From NCBI RefSeq assembly GCF_014648035.1, contig NZ_BMQI01000006.1, positions 1 to 64,000 on the forward strand: a stretch of DNA of 64,000 nucleotides, given 5' to 3'. This document shows, piece after piece, positions 8,661-17,539 of the stretch (positions are counted from its first letter, which is position 1; each line of letters begins with the position of its first letter). A program made the position numbers and the translations under genes. The stretch is from Shewanella algicola. Lineage in GTDB: Bacteria; Pseudomonadota; Gammaproteobacteria; Enterobacterales; Shewanellaceae. Below the pieces are notes generated by a model. That model did not search any database. It was not told the DNA's origin and saw nothing but the letters and a program-made list of their open reading frames with translations.

Positions 8661-10073
8661 GTGCGAATGTCTGTAATCACTCCTAATGTACCTCGTAACC
8701 CTAGCTTTTTGCAGTCTCTTATCTGTTTTAGCGTGATAATTATCATTATTGCTGGAGGCCTTTTGGGTCTTGGGATCAGCCTGCATATACTGATGTTTTT
8801 GTGTTTATTGTGGATAGGACTTAATGCTTTTAGTCTTGGCTATGGTTATATACACATACGTGAGTTAATGACTCACTCGCTAAGTAAAGCGATGCCTGCC
8901 ATCTATATATTTATATTAATAGGTATGGTGATTGCCAGTTTTATGCACAGTGGCACCATCGCTACACTGATTTATTATGGTCTTAGCTGGTTGAGCCCGA
9001 GTTTGTTTTTGGCTGTTGGTTTATTACTGTGCGCCTTGATGTCGGTCGCAACCGGAACATCCTGGGGCACCGTCGGCACGTTAGGCGTGGTTTTTATTGG
9101 CATAGGCTCAGCCATGAATATCCCACTACCTTTAGTTGCCGGTATGATTGTTTGCGGGGCCACTTTTGGTGATAAAATGTCACCGATTTCAGATACGACC
9201 AATCTCGCTGCCATGAGTGCTGGCACCAATATTTATCGACACATTTATGCCATGTTGTTCACCACAACACCAACTTTTATACTCACATTTATCGTATTTT
9301 TAGTGATCGGATTTAACTATGGTGAGCAAAATCTACATGTAACAGAAGTCACCTCAATTCAAACGGCACTTGCCAATGTTTACAGCCTTACGCCACTGAT
9401 TACATTATTGCCATTGATTTTGCTTGCGCTATTGAGCATTAAAAAAGTACCCGCCGAAGTGACAATGTCATGCAGCATTATACTTGCCGTGCTCATCGCT
9501 ATTTTTTATCAGGGAGAGAGTGCGGTCACTGTGCTTAATGCGCTATGGGACAATATGCCCGCATCAACGGGTATCGCCAATGTGGATGCTTTGCTTGGTC
9601 GCGGTGGCATTAGCAGCATGAGCTGGACTTTATTGCTGGCGTTAATGGCTATCGCCTTAGGCGGCATTCTGCACGGGGGGGGATTTCTCACCGCACTATT
9701 AGCCGGTATCATCAAAAGAGTCCAACGCACCACTACCCTTATAGCTACGACGATTATGACGGGCTTTTTAGGTAACATTGCCATGGGTGAAGCCTATATT
9801 TCGATTATTCTCAGTTGCCAACTGTTTAAGCCTAAATATGAACAACAAAAATTAGACACAGCCATGCTTTCGCGCTCAGTGGAAGAAGGGGCGACTATGA
9901 CTACAGGGCTTATTCCGTGGACCACGGCAGGCGCTTTTTATACTGCTACACTCGGGGTGGACGTACTTGATTATGCGCCCTATGCCTTTTTTAACTATTT
10001 CAATGCCATCATTGCAGTGGCAATGGCGGCTTTTGGCATTGGTTTACTCAAACCGAAAATCAACCCCGCATAG
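8661..10073 (+). CDS. nhaC: NhaC-family Na+/H+ antiporter
   Basis: A 470-residue protein with about twelve membrane helices. The family-typical central stretch is present (GTSWGTVGTLGV, then GATFGDKMSPISDTTNLAA), which in NhaC homologues holds the charged transport residues. Function: exchange of cytoplasmic Na+ for protons at the inner membrane, consistent with a saline habitat. The GTG at 8661 and the ATG at 8667 are both possible starts and neither has a strong ribosome site. It is monocistronic, with long gaps on both sides. Other NhaC-fold carriers (malate/lactate antiporters) cannot be excluded. Confidence 0.85.
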   Translation: MRMSVITPNVPRNPSFLQSLICFSVIIIIIAGGLLGLGISLHILMFLCLLWIGLNAFSLGYGYIHIRELMTHSLSKAMPAIYIFILIGMVIASFMHSGTIATLIYYGLSWLSPSLFLAVGLLLCALMSVATGTSWGTVGTLGVVFIGIGSAMNIPLPLVAGMIVCGATFGDKMSPISDTTNLAAMSAGTNIYRHIYAMLFTTTPTFILTFIVFLVIGFNYGEQNLHVTEVTSIQTALANVYSLTPLITLLPLILLALLSIKKVPAEVTMSCSIILAVLIAIFYQGESAVTVLNALWDNMPASTGIANVDALLGRGGISSMSWTLLLALMAIALGGILHGGGFLTALLAGIIKRVQRTTTLIATTIMTGFLGNIAMGEAYISIILSCQLFKPKYEQQKLDTAMLSRSVEEGATMTTGLIPWTTAGAFYTATLGVDVLDYAPYAFFNYFNAIIAVAMAAFGIGLLKPKINPA

Positions 10074-10534
10074 GCAGTGTTCACTTCAAGGGAGTAATAG
10101 TCACATCACTGGCGATTGTCATTATTTTTTGAATGACTCACATTTTGCGCTAAACCATTAAGTCATGCGCCTTGTTTAAGCCCTTTTACACTTTCGCTGA
10201 GTCATCACTTATTCACGCGGATTGGTATTGCATAAAACCTAATACCAAGTGTTGTGGCAAATTAGGCGATCTTTTTCATAAAGATTGACTCAGACCCTGT
10301 TACTAGATCAATGTATTTGTTTTTTATATGAGCAGGGCACCTAATATCGTATACTCCGCGCGTATCTGTTGAGCCAACTATCTACACGACAAGGGTTTGC
10401 CCTTTAATGTAAATAAAACCGCTGCATACATCATGATATATACCCCGTTGTATTTTATTATCCATAATCAGTAACAATCAAAAAAATGGAGTGGGTCTTA
10501 TTATTCGTTATTCGAATAGGTAAACCTGTTAATT
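10074..10534. other. 461-base intergenic region upstream of first BCCT gene
   Basis: No gene is seen here. Close to the BCCT start there is a duplicated TTATTCG ending in the palindrome TATTCGAATA (10509-10518), a possible operator 17 bases before the ATG. A 64-codon open frame overlapping the end of nhaC is a shadow. No intrinsic terminator for nhaC is evident. Confidence 0.35.
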
Positions 10535-12139
10535 ATGAAATTTAAGTCAAAAAAATACAGTATAGAATCAACTGATTATCAGGTTGGTCAAGACAATATT
10601 TTCAAGTGGGGCATGGATGTCCACAACACCGTTTTTAGTGTTTCCGTCGGTTTATCTATTTTATTTATTATGGCTCTGCTGGTTTTTTCCCCCGCTGATG
10701 CCAAAGCTGCCATTGATTCAGTGAAGGGCGCTGCTTTATCTCACTTTGACTTCGTGTTCATGTGGACTGCGAACATTATGCTCATTTTTGCCATTGGGAT
10801 TGCTTTTTCTCCATTAGGTAAAATCCGCTTGGGCGGTGATAACGCCACAACGGATTACTCGACAATATCTTGGGTATCCATGCTATTTGCCGCAGGTATG
10901 GGCATTGGCCTTATTTTCTGGGGCGTGGCAGAGCCAACAGCGTTCTATACAGATTGGTTTGGCACCCCACTCGACGTTGCACCATTTACACCTGAAGCCC
11001 GTGAATTAGCGCTTGGTGCCTCTGTGTTCCACTGGGGTTTTCATGCTTGGGCTATCTACGGCATGACCGCGCTGTCATTGGCATATTTTGTGTATAACAA
11101 GGGCTTACCGCTTTCAATGCGTTCGGTTTTCTATCCTATATTAGGTGATAAAGTCTGGGGCAAAACCGGTGATGTCATCGACATTATGGCTGTACTGGTT
11201 ATTTTGTTTGGTCTTGCAACATCACTGGGGTTAGGTGGTTCTCAAGCGGCCAGTGGAATAAGCCATGTGTTTGGTTTTGAAAATAGTATTTATCTGCAGC
11301 TGACGATTATTCTGGTCATTATGGGGCTTGCTATTCTCTCAGTGGTGCGTGGCATGGATGGCGGGGTTAAATTGTTGAGTAACATCAACATGATTATTGC
11401 CTTTGTATTCCTTGGTTTTATCAGCATTCTTAATTTCACGACTGTGCTTGATTCATTGGTAACCGGTGTTGTCGGTTACGTCAAAAACATCATACCACTG
11501 AGCCAGAACTCAGGCCGTGAAGACACTACCTGGTTACACGGTTGGACAGTATTCTACTGGGCCTGGTGGATAGCGTATGCGCCTTTCTTTGGTATGTTTG
11601 TTGCGCGAATTTCGCGTGGCCGTACCGTACGTGAGTTTTTGGCATGTGTGTTGATTATCCCTACTTTAGTGACGACGGCTTGGATGTCATTTTTTGGCGG
11701 TATCGCGATTCAACAAATCATTGATAAGGTTGGCCAGCTAGGAACAGAGCAAGGTATTACCGACGTTTCTTTGACCTTGTTCTATATGCTTGATGCATAT
11801 CCAATGGGTGATATTTTGTCCATTATTGCGGTTATATTGATTATCGTGTTCTTTGTGACAACCTTAGATTCAGGCTCCATCGTGGTCGATAGCATGACCG
11901 CTGGCGGTAAGCTGGAGTTACCGATGAAGCAAAAGATAGTGTGGGCGGTTATCTCTGCGGTAATCGCGATGGTGATGTTGTGGATTGGCGGCACTGACTC
12001 TATTAAAGCACTTCAGTCGGTGACTATTATCGCAGCACTTCCGTTTGCTATTATTTTAATACTTGCTTGTATTAGTTTAGTGCTCGGCATGTTTACTGAG
12101 GTAAAAAAGCCGCAGTTAAATCGTAAGCAATCAACTTAA
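10535..12139 (+). CDS. BCCT-family betaine/carnitine/choline-type transporter (copy 1)
   Basis: A 534-residue, twelve-helix secondary carrier for quaternary ammonium compounds, driven by Na+ or H+. The BCCT hallmark HGWTVFYWAWWIAYAPFFG and the adjacent ISRGRTVREF are intact. A GMGIGLIFWGVAEP segment corresponds to the Gly-rich helix that coordinates substrate and ion. The N-terminus (KYSIESTDYQVGQDN) closely matches that of the second BCCT gene at 15162, so the two are paralogues. An intrinsic terminator follows at 12158. Substrate cannot be read from the sequence; glycine betaine or choline is likely. Confidence 0.92.
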   Translation: MKFKSKKYSIESTDYQVGQDNIFKWGMDVHNTVFSVSVGLSILFIMALLVFSPADAKAAIDSVKGAALSHFDFVFMWTANIMLIFAIGIAFSPLGKIRLGGDNATTDYSTISWVSMLFAAGMGIGLIFWGVAEPTAFYTDWFGTPLDVAPFTPEARELALGASVFHWGFHAWAIYGMTALSLAYFVYNKGLPLSMRSVFYPILGDKVWGKTGDVIDIMAVLVILFGLATSLGLGGSQAASGISHVFGFENSIYLQLTIILVIMGLAILSVVRGMDGGVKLLSNINMIIAFVFLGFISILNFTTVLDSLVTGVVGYVKNIIPLSQNSGREDTTWLHGWTVFYWAWWIAYAPFFGMFVARISRGRTVREFLACVLIIPTLVTTAWMSFFGGIAIQQIIDKVGQLGTEQGITDVSLTLFYMLDAYPMGDILSIIAVILIIVFFVTTLDSGSIVVDSMTAGGKLELPMKQKIVWAVISAVIAMVMLWIGGTDSIKALQSVTIIAALPFAIILILACISLVLGMFTEVKKPQLNRKQST

Positions 12140-12157
12140 CGACTCAACTGTGAAAGG

Positions 12158-12194
12158 GGGCTTATCAAGTACATCATTGATAAGCCCTTTTTTT
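12158..12194 (+). terminator. Intrinsic terminator after BCCT copy 1
   Basis: A perfect 10-bp stem, GGGCTTATCA at 12158-12167 with TGATAAGCCC at 12178-12187, is followed by seven T residues. It lies 19 bases after the BCCT stop codon. Confidence 0.95.
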
Positions 12195-12268
12195 ATGCTT
12201 GTATGTAGCTCTCTATTTCAATAATGTGGTAATAAGGATTGGTATTAACCATACAACACTAGGTATTT

Positions 12269-13357
12269 ATGTTTACGATATTGACATTTTTTACTGTGTT
12301 AATGTTATTGGCAACTTTAGTGCCTCTTTCGCGGCATCCGCACTGGATTGTCAGGAGTATGGATTTTCCCCGATTACAATTGTCGATATTAGCCACTATG
12401 CTATTGATTGCCGATGTTGTTTTTCTCGATATTCACCTGCTAAGTACGCAGCTATTAGCGGTGACCATCACCTTGTGTTTAATTTGGCAATTTAGCTGGA
12501 TATTCCCTTATACTTTTTTATTTCCCAAAGAGGTTAAAACGTCCACTGAATGTGATGCCGATAAGCAAATCAGTATTATCACCGCTAATGTACTCACGCC
12601 CAATCGTAATGCTGACGCATTGATCCAATTAGTCAACGAGCACAAGCCCGATGTGCTGGTCACACTTGAATCAGACCAATGGTGGCAAGACAAGCTTAAG
12701 GTATTAGAAACCGACATGCCTTACAGCATTAAATGTCCTCTTGATAACCTCTATGGTATGCACGTTTATTCTCGATTGCCTTTATGCGAACAACAAATAT
12801 GTTATTTGGTTGAGAAGGATGTGCCATCAATACACGCCACATTAACCTTACGTACCACAGACAAGGTTCGGATGCATTTTCTCCATCCCGCACCGCCAAG
12901 CCCAACTGAAAATATGGAGTCGGCAGAGCGAGATGCTGAATTAATCATAGTGGCTCGAAGTGTTGCAGACAGTGACCAACCTGTGATTGTTACCGGCGAT
13001 CTTAATGATGTCGCCTGGTCTGCTACGACTCGACTTTTTCGTAAGATGAGTGGACTGCTTGATCCGCGTGTCGGCCGTGGGGCATTTAACACTTTTCATG
13101 CTGGTTACTCATTTATGCGCTGGCCATTAGATCACTTATTTCACAGCCAGCATTTTACCTTGCAACACATTCAACGTTTACCTTCAATTGGTTCGGATCA
13201 TTTTCCTTTATTGACTAGACTGTCGTTTACTCCGTCGCAAAGTATCCAACAACAAGGTATTGACGCGGGTGTGTCTGAGCATGAGTGGGCCAAAGAGATT
13301 GCAGTGGAGCAAAAAGTGAACAAACATGATGTGCCAAAGCCTGGTGAGACACAATAA
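12269..13357 (+). CDS. Membrane-anchored endonuclease/exonuclease/phosphatase-family protein
   Basis: Two to three N-terminal membrane helices (residues about 1-80) are followed by an EEP-fold catalytic domain (about 95-325). Catalytic landmarks are visible: the metal-binding Glu in VTLESD, GDLNDVAWS with the catalytic Asp/Asn, and the terminal SDHFPLL. Family members cleave phosphodiesters of nucleic acids or phospholipids; with the domain facing away from the helices, a periplasmic role is likely. The substrate is unknown. It stands alone between the BCCT terminator and cbpA. Confidence 0.85.
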   Translation: MFTILTFFTVLMLLATLVPLSRHPHWIVRSMDFPRLQLSILATMLLIADVVFLDIHLLSTQLLAVTITLCLIWQFSWIFPYTFLFPKEVKTSTECDADKQISIITANVLTPNRNADALIQLVNEHKPDVLVTLESDQWWQDKLKVLETDMPYSIKCPLDNLYGMHVYSRLPLCEQQICYLVEKDVPSIHATLTLRTTDKVRMHFLHPAPPSPTENMESAERDAELIIVARSVADSDQPVIVTGDLNDVAWSATTRLFRKMSGLLDPRVGRGAFNTFHAGYSFMRWPLDHLFHSQHFTLQHIQRLPSIGSDHFPLLTRLSFTPSQSIQQQGIDAGVSEHEWAKEIAVEQKVNKHDVPKPGETQ

Positions 13358-13464
13358 GCATCGATAGCGACATTGATGAGCCAATATTCCAGAAATTGTT
13401 TTTGTAAGCGGTTATTTTTAATTCATTAATGCTTATTAATTAAACAAAATATACTGTAATAGAG

Positions 13465-13478
13465 TTGATCAAGATCAA
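13465..13478. promoter_or_regulatory. Perfect FNR/EtrA-type palindrome upstream of cbpA
   Basis: TTGAT-CAAG-ATCAA matches the FNR consensus at all ten conserved positions. It is centred about 83 bases before the cbpA ATG at 13555. In Shewanella the FNR homologue EtrA recognises this motif. The site is in an AT-rich gap in the right orientation to control cbpA-cbpM. Confidence 0.6.
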
Positions 13479-13554
13479 GCGTATAGCTTCTTTGTGAGCC
13501 TAAACTTATTAGTATTAACCCTCCATTGCAAACCTGTTTTTGTTAGGGGATAAA

Positions 13555-14523
13555 ATGAATTTTAAAGACTATTACACGGTGTTGGGCATCGATCCGCAAG
13601 CGGATGTTAAAGCGGTAAAAGCTGCTTATAAAAAGCTGGCGGTAAAATATCACCCCGATGTCAGTAAGCATGATGATGCCGAGGCAAAATTTAAAGAAAT
13701 TGGTGAAGCTTATGCAATATTGAGCAATGCTAAAAAGCGTGCTGAATATGATGAAGTACGTCATCATCATCTCAATAGGTCACAACACAACTACGCAGGT
13801 CAAGCTGGCGCCAGTGCTGGTCAACATTGGGGACAACAGGAAAGCGACCCTCAGAGCGATCAAGAATTTGCTGATTTCTTTAATTCAATTTTTGGGGCTC
13901 GGCATTCAGGTTTTGACCCTAACCAACAACATCATGGTCGTCAATCTCACCACGCTAAAGGCCAGGATATCGAAATGGATTTTCCGATGTTTCTAGAAGA
14001 AACATTGACCGATACCCTTAAGCCAGTCTCGTTTACCCTGCAACAACGCGATGCTCATGGTCATGTTGTTGAACATCCTAAATCCTTAAAAGTGAACATT
14101 CCTGCCGGTGTGAGTAATGGTGAACGTATTCGCCTAAAAGGCCAAGGCGGACCTGGGCAAACCAAAGCCGATAATGGCGATTTGTATTTAAAAATTCGTT
14201 ATGCGCCGCATCCTTTATTTGATGTTGATGGTCGAAACTTGACTATTGTGGTGCCAGTGGCGCCCTGGGAAGCGGTATTAGGTACCAAGGTTAAACTGCC
14301 TACCTTAACCGGGCATATTCAATTGAGTATTCCAGCGAATAGTCAATCTGGGCAGCGATTACGCATAAAAGGTAAAGGGTTATTGAGTAAAAAAGAACAG
14401 GGCGACTTATTTGCCGTGCTTAAAATCGTGGTGCCGACAGTATCAGACGTGACAAGTAACCATTTGTGGACTGAATTAGCTGAAAAAAATACATTCGACC
14501 CTCGTGCCAGTTGGAGTAAATAG
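13555..14523 (+). CDS. cbpA: Curved DNA-binding protein / type II DnaJ co-chaperone
   Basis: A 322-residue DnaJ homologue. The J domain (1-70) has the HPD tripeptide at 33-35, which stimulates DnaK ATPase. A Gly/His/Gln-rich linker follows, then two C-terminal substrate-binding beta domains (from about 130). There is no zinc-finger domain, which separates CbpA from DnaJ. ATG 13555 with AGGGGAT at 13545-13551 is the start; an upstream in-frame TTG at 13540 is rejected. In E. coli CbpA also binds curved DNA in stationary phase. It is translated together with cbpM two bases downstream. Confidence 0.95.
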   Translation: MNFKDYYTVLGIDPQADVKAVKAAYKKLAVKYHPDVSKHDDAEAKFKEIGEAYAILSNAKKRAEYDEVRHHHLNRSQHNYAGQAGASAGQHWGQQESDPQSDQEFADFFNSIFGARHSGFDPNQQHHGRQSHHAKGQDIEMDFPMFLEETLTDTLKPVSFTLQQRDAHGHVVEHPKSLKVNIPAGVSNGERIRLKGQGGPGQTKADNGDLYLKIRYAPHPLFDVDGRNLTIVVPVAPWEAVLGTKVKLPTLTGHIQLSIPANSQSGQRLRIKGKGLLSKKEQGDLFAVLKIVVPTVSDVTSNHLWTELAEKNTFDPRASWSK

Positions 14524-14525
14524 CG

Positions 14526-14843
14526 ATGCTGCAGATTAATATAAGCGAACAAGATTGTTGGTTGAGTAGTGACGAATTGTGTGAGTGCAGCGACATTAGC
14601 TCGGCATTATTACTTGAGCTTGTCGAGCACAGCATTGCGATTCCGCAGCAGGGCGAGGTAATAGAGCAATGGCAATTTAGTGTTGAGAATTTACATCAAG
14701 TTAAAAAAGCCACGCGCATTCAACGTGATTTGGCGCTCGACTGGAGTGGTATTGGTTTAATTTTACAATTACTCGATGAAAGAGACCAACTCGAGCATGA
14801 AGTACATAGGTTAAAACAGCAATTAAGTCGATTTAAAGCTTAG
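14526..14843 (+). CDS. cbpM: Chaperone modulator CbpM
   Basis: A 105-residue protein with a MerR-like helix-turn-helix fold (WLSSDELCECSDIS) and a C-terminal helix with the family pattern DWSGIGLILQLLDERDQLE. CbpM binds the J domain of CbpA and inhibits both its co-chaperone and DNA-binding activities. Its position two bases behind cbpA is the conserved arrangement. Confidence 0.92.
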   Translation: MLQINISEQDCWLSSDELCECSDISSALLLELVEHSIAIPQQGEVIEQWQFSVENLHQVKKATRIQRDLALDWSGIGLILQLLDERDQLEHEVHRLKQQLSRFKA

Positions 14844-15161
14844 GCGATTCTTATCGTGACAGTCGCTCATGACACTCAATATCTTGAAGATTGTCGATGG
14901 CTCTAGGTTTAAGCCTTGATTCTATAACGATTAGGCAATAATCGATAACCTCTATTTACACGTTTTAACTTATATAAAATTAACCAGCAAAGGGCAACAG
15001 GCCAGAGTGAATTGTGATTTATTACTACAATAAATCAGCTGTTTAAATAAGTCTTAACCTTAATTAAATCTGAAATTATCAGTTGTTTTTGCTAAAATCC
15101 CACCAGGAAATTATATCGACCTTCACTTTTTGAGTGTCAGGTCGTTCTAAAAAGAGGTTTT
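14844..15161. other. Intergenic region with leader hairpin upstream of second BCCT gene
   Basis: This 318-base AT-rich gap contains an imperfect hairpin at 15117-15144: CGACC and ACT pair with AGT and GGTCG around a TTTTG loop. It lies 18 bases before the BCCT ATG, so it could influence translation. A plausible sigma-70 region with TTG-rich and TAAAAT-like elements lies near 15088-15100. No open frame is credible. Confidence 0.35.
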
Positions 15162-16742
15162 ATGATGATGAATAAGGACAAGTACAGTATAGATAATACC
15201 GATTATACTGTCGGACAAGATAACATCCAAAAATGGGGTTTTGATATACACAACGCCGTCTTTGGGATTAGTGCAGGTTTAATTCTTGCTTTTTTAATTG
15301 CTATATTAGTCATTGACCCGGCTACATCAAAAGAGTTTTTAGACGGTTTAAAATGGCAAATTATTGGTACATTTGACAGTGTATTTATGTGGTCGGCAAA
15401 TATTTTTGTGGTTTTTTGCTTAGCATTAATCGTTTCTCCTTTTGGTAAGATCCGCTTAGGCGGAGATGGTGCAAAAGCAGATTATTCAAGGCTTTCTTGG
15501 ATTGCGATGCTGTTCGCTGCAGGTATGGGAATTGGTTTGATGTTTTGGGGGGTTGCAGAGCCCTTAGCCTATTACACTGGTTGGTATGAAACACCGTTGA
15601 ATGTGGCAGCTAATACGCCAGAGGCTGCTGAACTAGCACTGGGTGCAACCATGTTCCACTGGGGATTACACCCTTGGTCAATTTATGGTGTGGTTGCCTT
15701 GTCTATGGCTTTCTTTGCTTTTAACAAAGGGTTGCCACTTTCAATTCGTTCGGCTTTTTATCCAATTTTGGGTGATCGTACATGGGGCTGGCCTGGGCAT
15801 ATCATTGATATTTTCGCCGTATTAGCCACATTATTTGGTCTTGCAACGTCATTAGGTTTAGGTGCTCAACAAGCCGCTGGTGGATTCCAACATGTGTTTG
15901 GTATTGAAGGTTCGCTTACTTTACAAATTACGATTATTACAGGTGTCACTTTGCTTGCAGTGATTTCGGTAGTGCGTGGGCTTGAAGGCGGTGTAAAAGT
16001 CATCAGTAACATTAATATGTTTCTTGCTTTTGCCTTACTTGTTTTCGTTGCACTGGTGACTTTCGCTATATCAATGGGGACAATACCTACAACGGTAATG
16101 GGTTATATTAAGAATATTATCCCGCTAAGTAACCCAATTGGTCGAGAAGATGAAGCTTGGATGCATGGCTGGACCGTCTTCTATTGGGCTTGGTGGATTT
16201 CATGGTCACCATTTGTAGGCATGTTTATTGCTCGTATTTCTCGCGGTCGTACAGTTCGTGAGTTCCTTGCCACTGTATTGATCGTACCTACTGTGGTGAC
16301 TATTTTATGGATGTCTGTATTTGGTGGTGTTGCCATTGAACAAGTTATTGATAAAGTAGGGATCTTAGGTGATAAGGGCTTAACTGCCGTTCCACTGGCG
16401 ATGTTCGAGATGTTTGATGCGTTACCTTTAGGTAATCTGTTATCAATGTTGGCCGTGATATTGGTTTTGGTTTTCTTTATTACGTCTTCTGATTCGGGCT
16501 CTTTAGTTATCGACAGTATTACTGCTGGCGGTAAAATTGATGCTCCGATCCCACAACGTATTTTTTGGGCTGTGATAGAAGGGGCCATTGCTGCAGTATT
16601 ACTTTGGGTCGGTGGTACTCAGGCGGTTGAGGCATTACAAGCTGGAGCTATTTCTACGGGACTTCCGTTTACTATTATCTTATTGCTAATGTGCGTTAGT
16701 TTGATAATGGGAATGCGTACCGAAAAACATAATAAAAGATAA
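15162..16742 (+). CDS. BCCT-family betaine/carnitine/choline-type transporter (copy 2)
   Basis: A 526-residue paralogue of the BCCT gene at 10535, with the same N-terminal pattern (KYSIDNTDYTVGQDN), Gly-rich helix (GMGIGLMFWGVAEP) and BCCT hallmark (HGWTVFYWAWWISWSPFVG). Small substitutions around the Trp box suggest a different or overlapping substrate. AGAGG precedes the start and a strong terminator follows at 16756. It is separated from copy 1 by the EEP gene and cbpAM, so if this was a tandem duplication it has been split by insertion or rearrangement. Confidence 0.92.
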   Translation: MMMNKDKYSIDNTDYTVGQDNIQKWGFDIHNAVFGISAGLILAFLIAILVIDPATSKEFLDGLKWQIIGTFDSVFMWSANIFVVFCLALIVSPFGKIRLGGDGAKADYSRLSWIAMLFAAGMGIGLMFWGVAEPLAYYTGWYETPLNVAANTPEAAELALGATMFHWGLHPWSIYGVVALSMAFFAFNKGLPLSIRSAFYPILGDRTWGWPGHIIDIFAVLATLFGLATSLGLGAQQAAGGFQHVFGIEGSLTLQITIITGVTLLAVISVVRGLEGGVKVISNINMFLAFALLVFVALVTFAISMGTIPTTVMGYIKNIIPLSNPIGREDEAWMHGWTVFYWAWWISWSPFVGMFIARISRGRTVREFLATVLIVPTVVTILWMSVFGGVAIEQVIDKVGILGDKGLTAVPLAMFEMFDALPLGNLLSMLAVILVLVFFITSSDSGSLVIDSITAGGKIDAPIPQRIFWAVIEGAIAAVLLWVGGTQAVEALQAGAISTGLPFTIILLLMCVSLIMGMRTEKHNKR

Positions 16743-16755
16743 TTTTTATATTTGT

Positions 16756-16790
16756 AAAAAAGCCGATGATTCATTCACCGGCTTTTTTTT
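16756..16790 (+). terminator. Intrinsic terminator after BCCT copy 2 (possibly bidirectional)
   Basis: AAAAAAGCCG at 16756-16765 pairs with CGGCTTTTTT from 16779, followed by more T residues to 16790. The A-rich left arm would give a T-run on the other strand, so it can also terminate the exonuclease gene that ends at 16813 on the minus strand. Confidence 0.9.
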
Positions 16791-16812
16791 ATGCATTGGA
16801 TTTAGGTTAACA

Positions 16813-17529
16813 TTAAACCCATAATTTTTTGATCGCAGTATCTGGACTAAAGTGATACTTAATTTGTGCCTGCAGTAATTCTGCCGTGGCAATCGCATCG
16901 GTTAATGCATCGTGAGGCGCGTAAGCGGGTAAGTTATAACGTTCACGACTATTCGCTAACCGAATTGAATGTGGACGCTTTGGTTTAAAGAAATTCAATA
17001 AACCCTGAGATTTCGCTCGGTGCAAATTGGCTTCAATTTGCATGGTATCTATTACCGGAAAAACAATTCCTTCATTGATTAATAAGCGTAACGTGTGATT
17101 AAGAAAATCACGCTCAATATGTCGATAATGTACCACGACCACTTTACCTGCCAGTTGATCTAAAAGTTGTCCTAAAATCAATAATATATCAGGAGCATCT
17201 TGTAAATCTGAGTGGGTGATGCCGTGAATAATAATGGAGTTTTCTTGCAGCTTGTCTTGTGGATTGAGATACCACTGTTTTGCTTTACGGCAAAAAATAC
17301 GCTGTAACGTAAAGGGCACTAAACCAATGCTAATGATGCTATTTTGCTCTGAGTCTAAGCCGGTAGTTTCAAAGTCTAGCGCCACAAAGTCAATTTCACT
17401 TAATGGTGTTTCATTGTGATAAGTGCCAGCATGGTAAAAATCAAACAAGCGTCGATCTTTACTGTTTTGCATTTTTAATTCGAGAAAGGCTTGCCAGTTT
17501 AAAATCTCCGATTTACTGAAATGAGTCAT
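16813..17529 (-). CDS. DEDDh 3'-5' exonuclease (DnaQ/PolC-epsilon type)
   Basis: A 238-residue exonuclease. Exo I VALDFETTGLD and Exo III HDALTDA with the catalytic His are clear; Exo II lies around VVVHYRHIERDFLN. These are the four acidic metal ligands plus His of the DEDDh class. It is encoded 10 bases downstream of the cNMP/CBS/DUF294 protein on the same strand, a pairing typical of marine gammaproteobacteria. Function in repair or RNA trimming is not established from sequence alone. Confidence 0.88.
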   Translation of the reverse strand: MTHFSKSEILNWQAFLELKMQNSKDRRLFDFYHAGTYHNETPLSEIDFVALDFETTGLDSEQNSIISIGLVPFTLQRIFCRKAKQWYLNPQDKLQENSIIIHGITHSDLQDAPDILLILGQLLDQLAGKVVVVHYRHIERDFLNHTLRLLINEGIVFPVIDTMQIEANLHRAKSQGLLNFFKPKRPHSIRLANSRERYNLPAYAPHDALTDAIATAELLQAQIKYHFSPDTAIKKLWV

Positions 17530-17539
17530 GAGTTAGCCT

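Noticed and set aside
8730..8756. GATAATTATCATTATT-like sequence resembling a Fur box
   Set aside because: It lies inside the nhaC coding region, about 70 bases after the start, and matches only part of the consensus; the bases also encode a hydrophobic Ile-rich helix.
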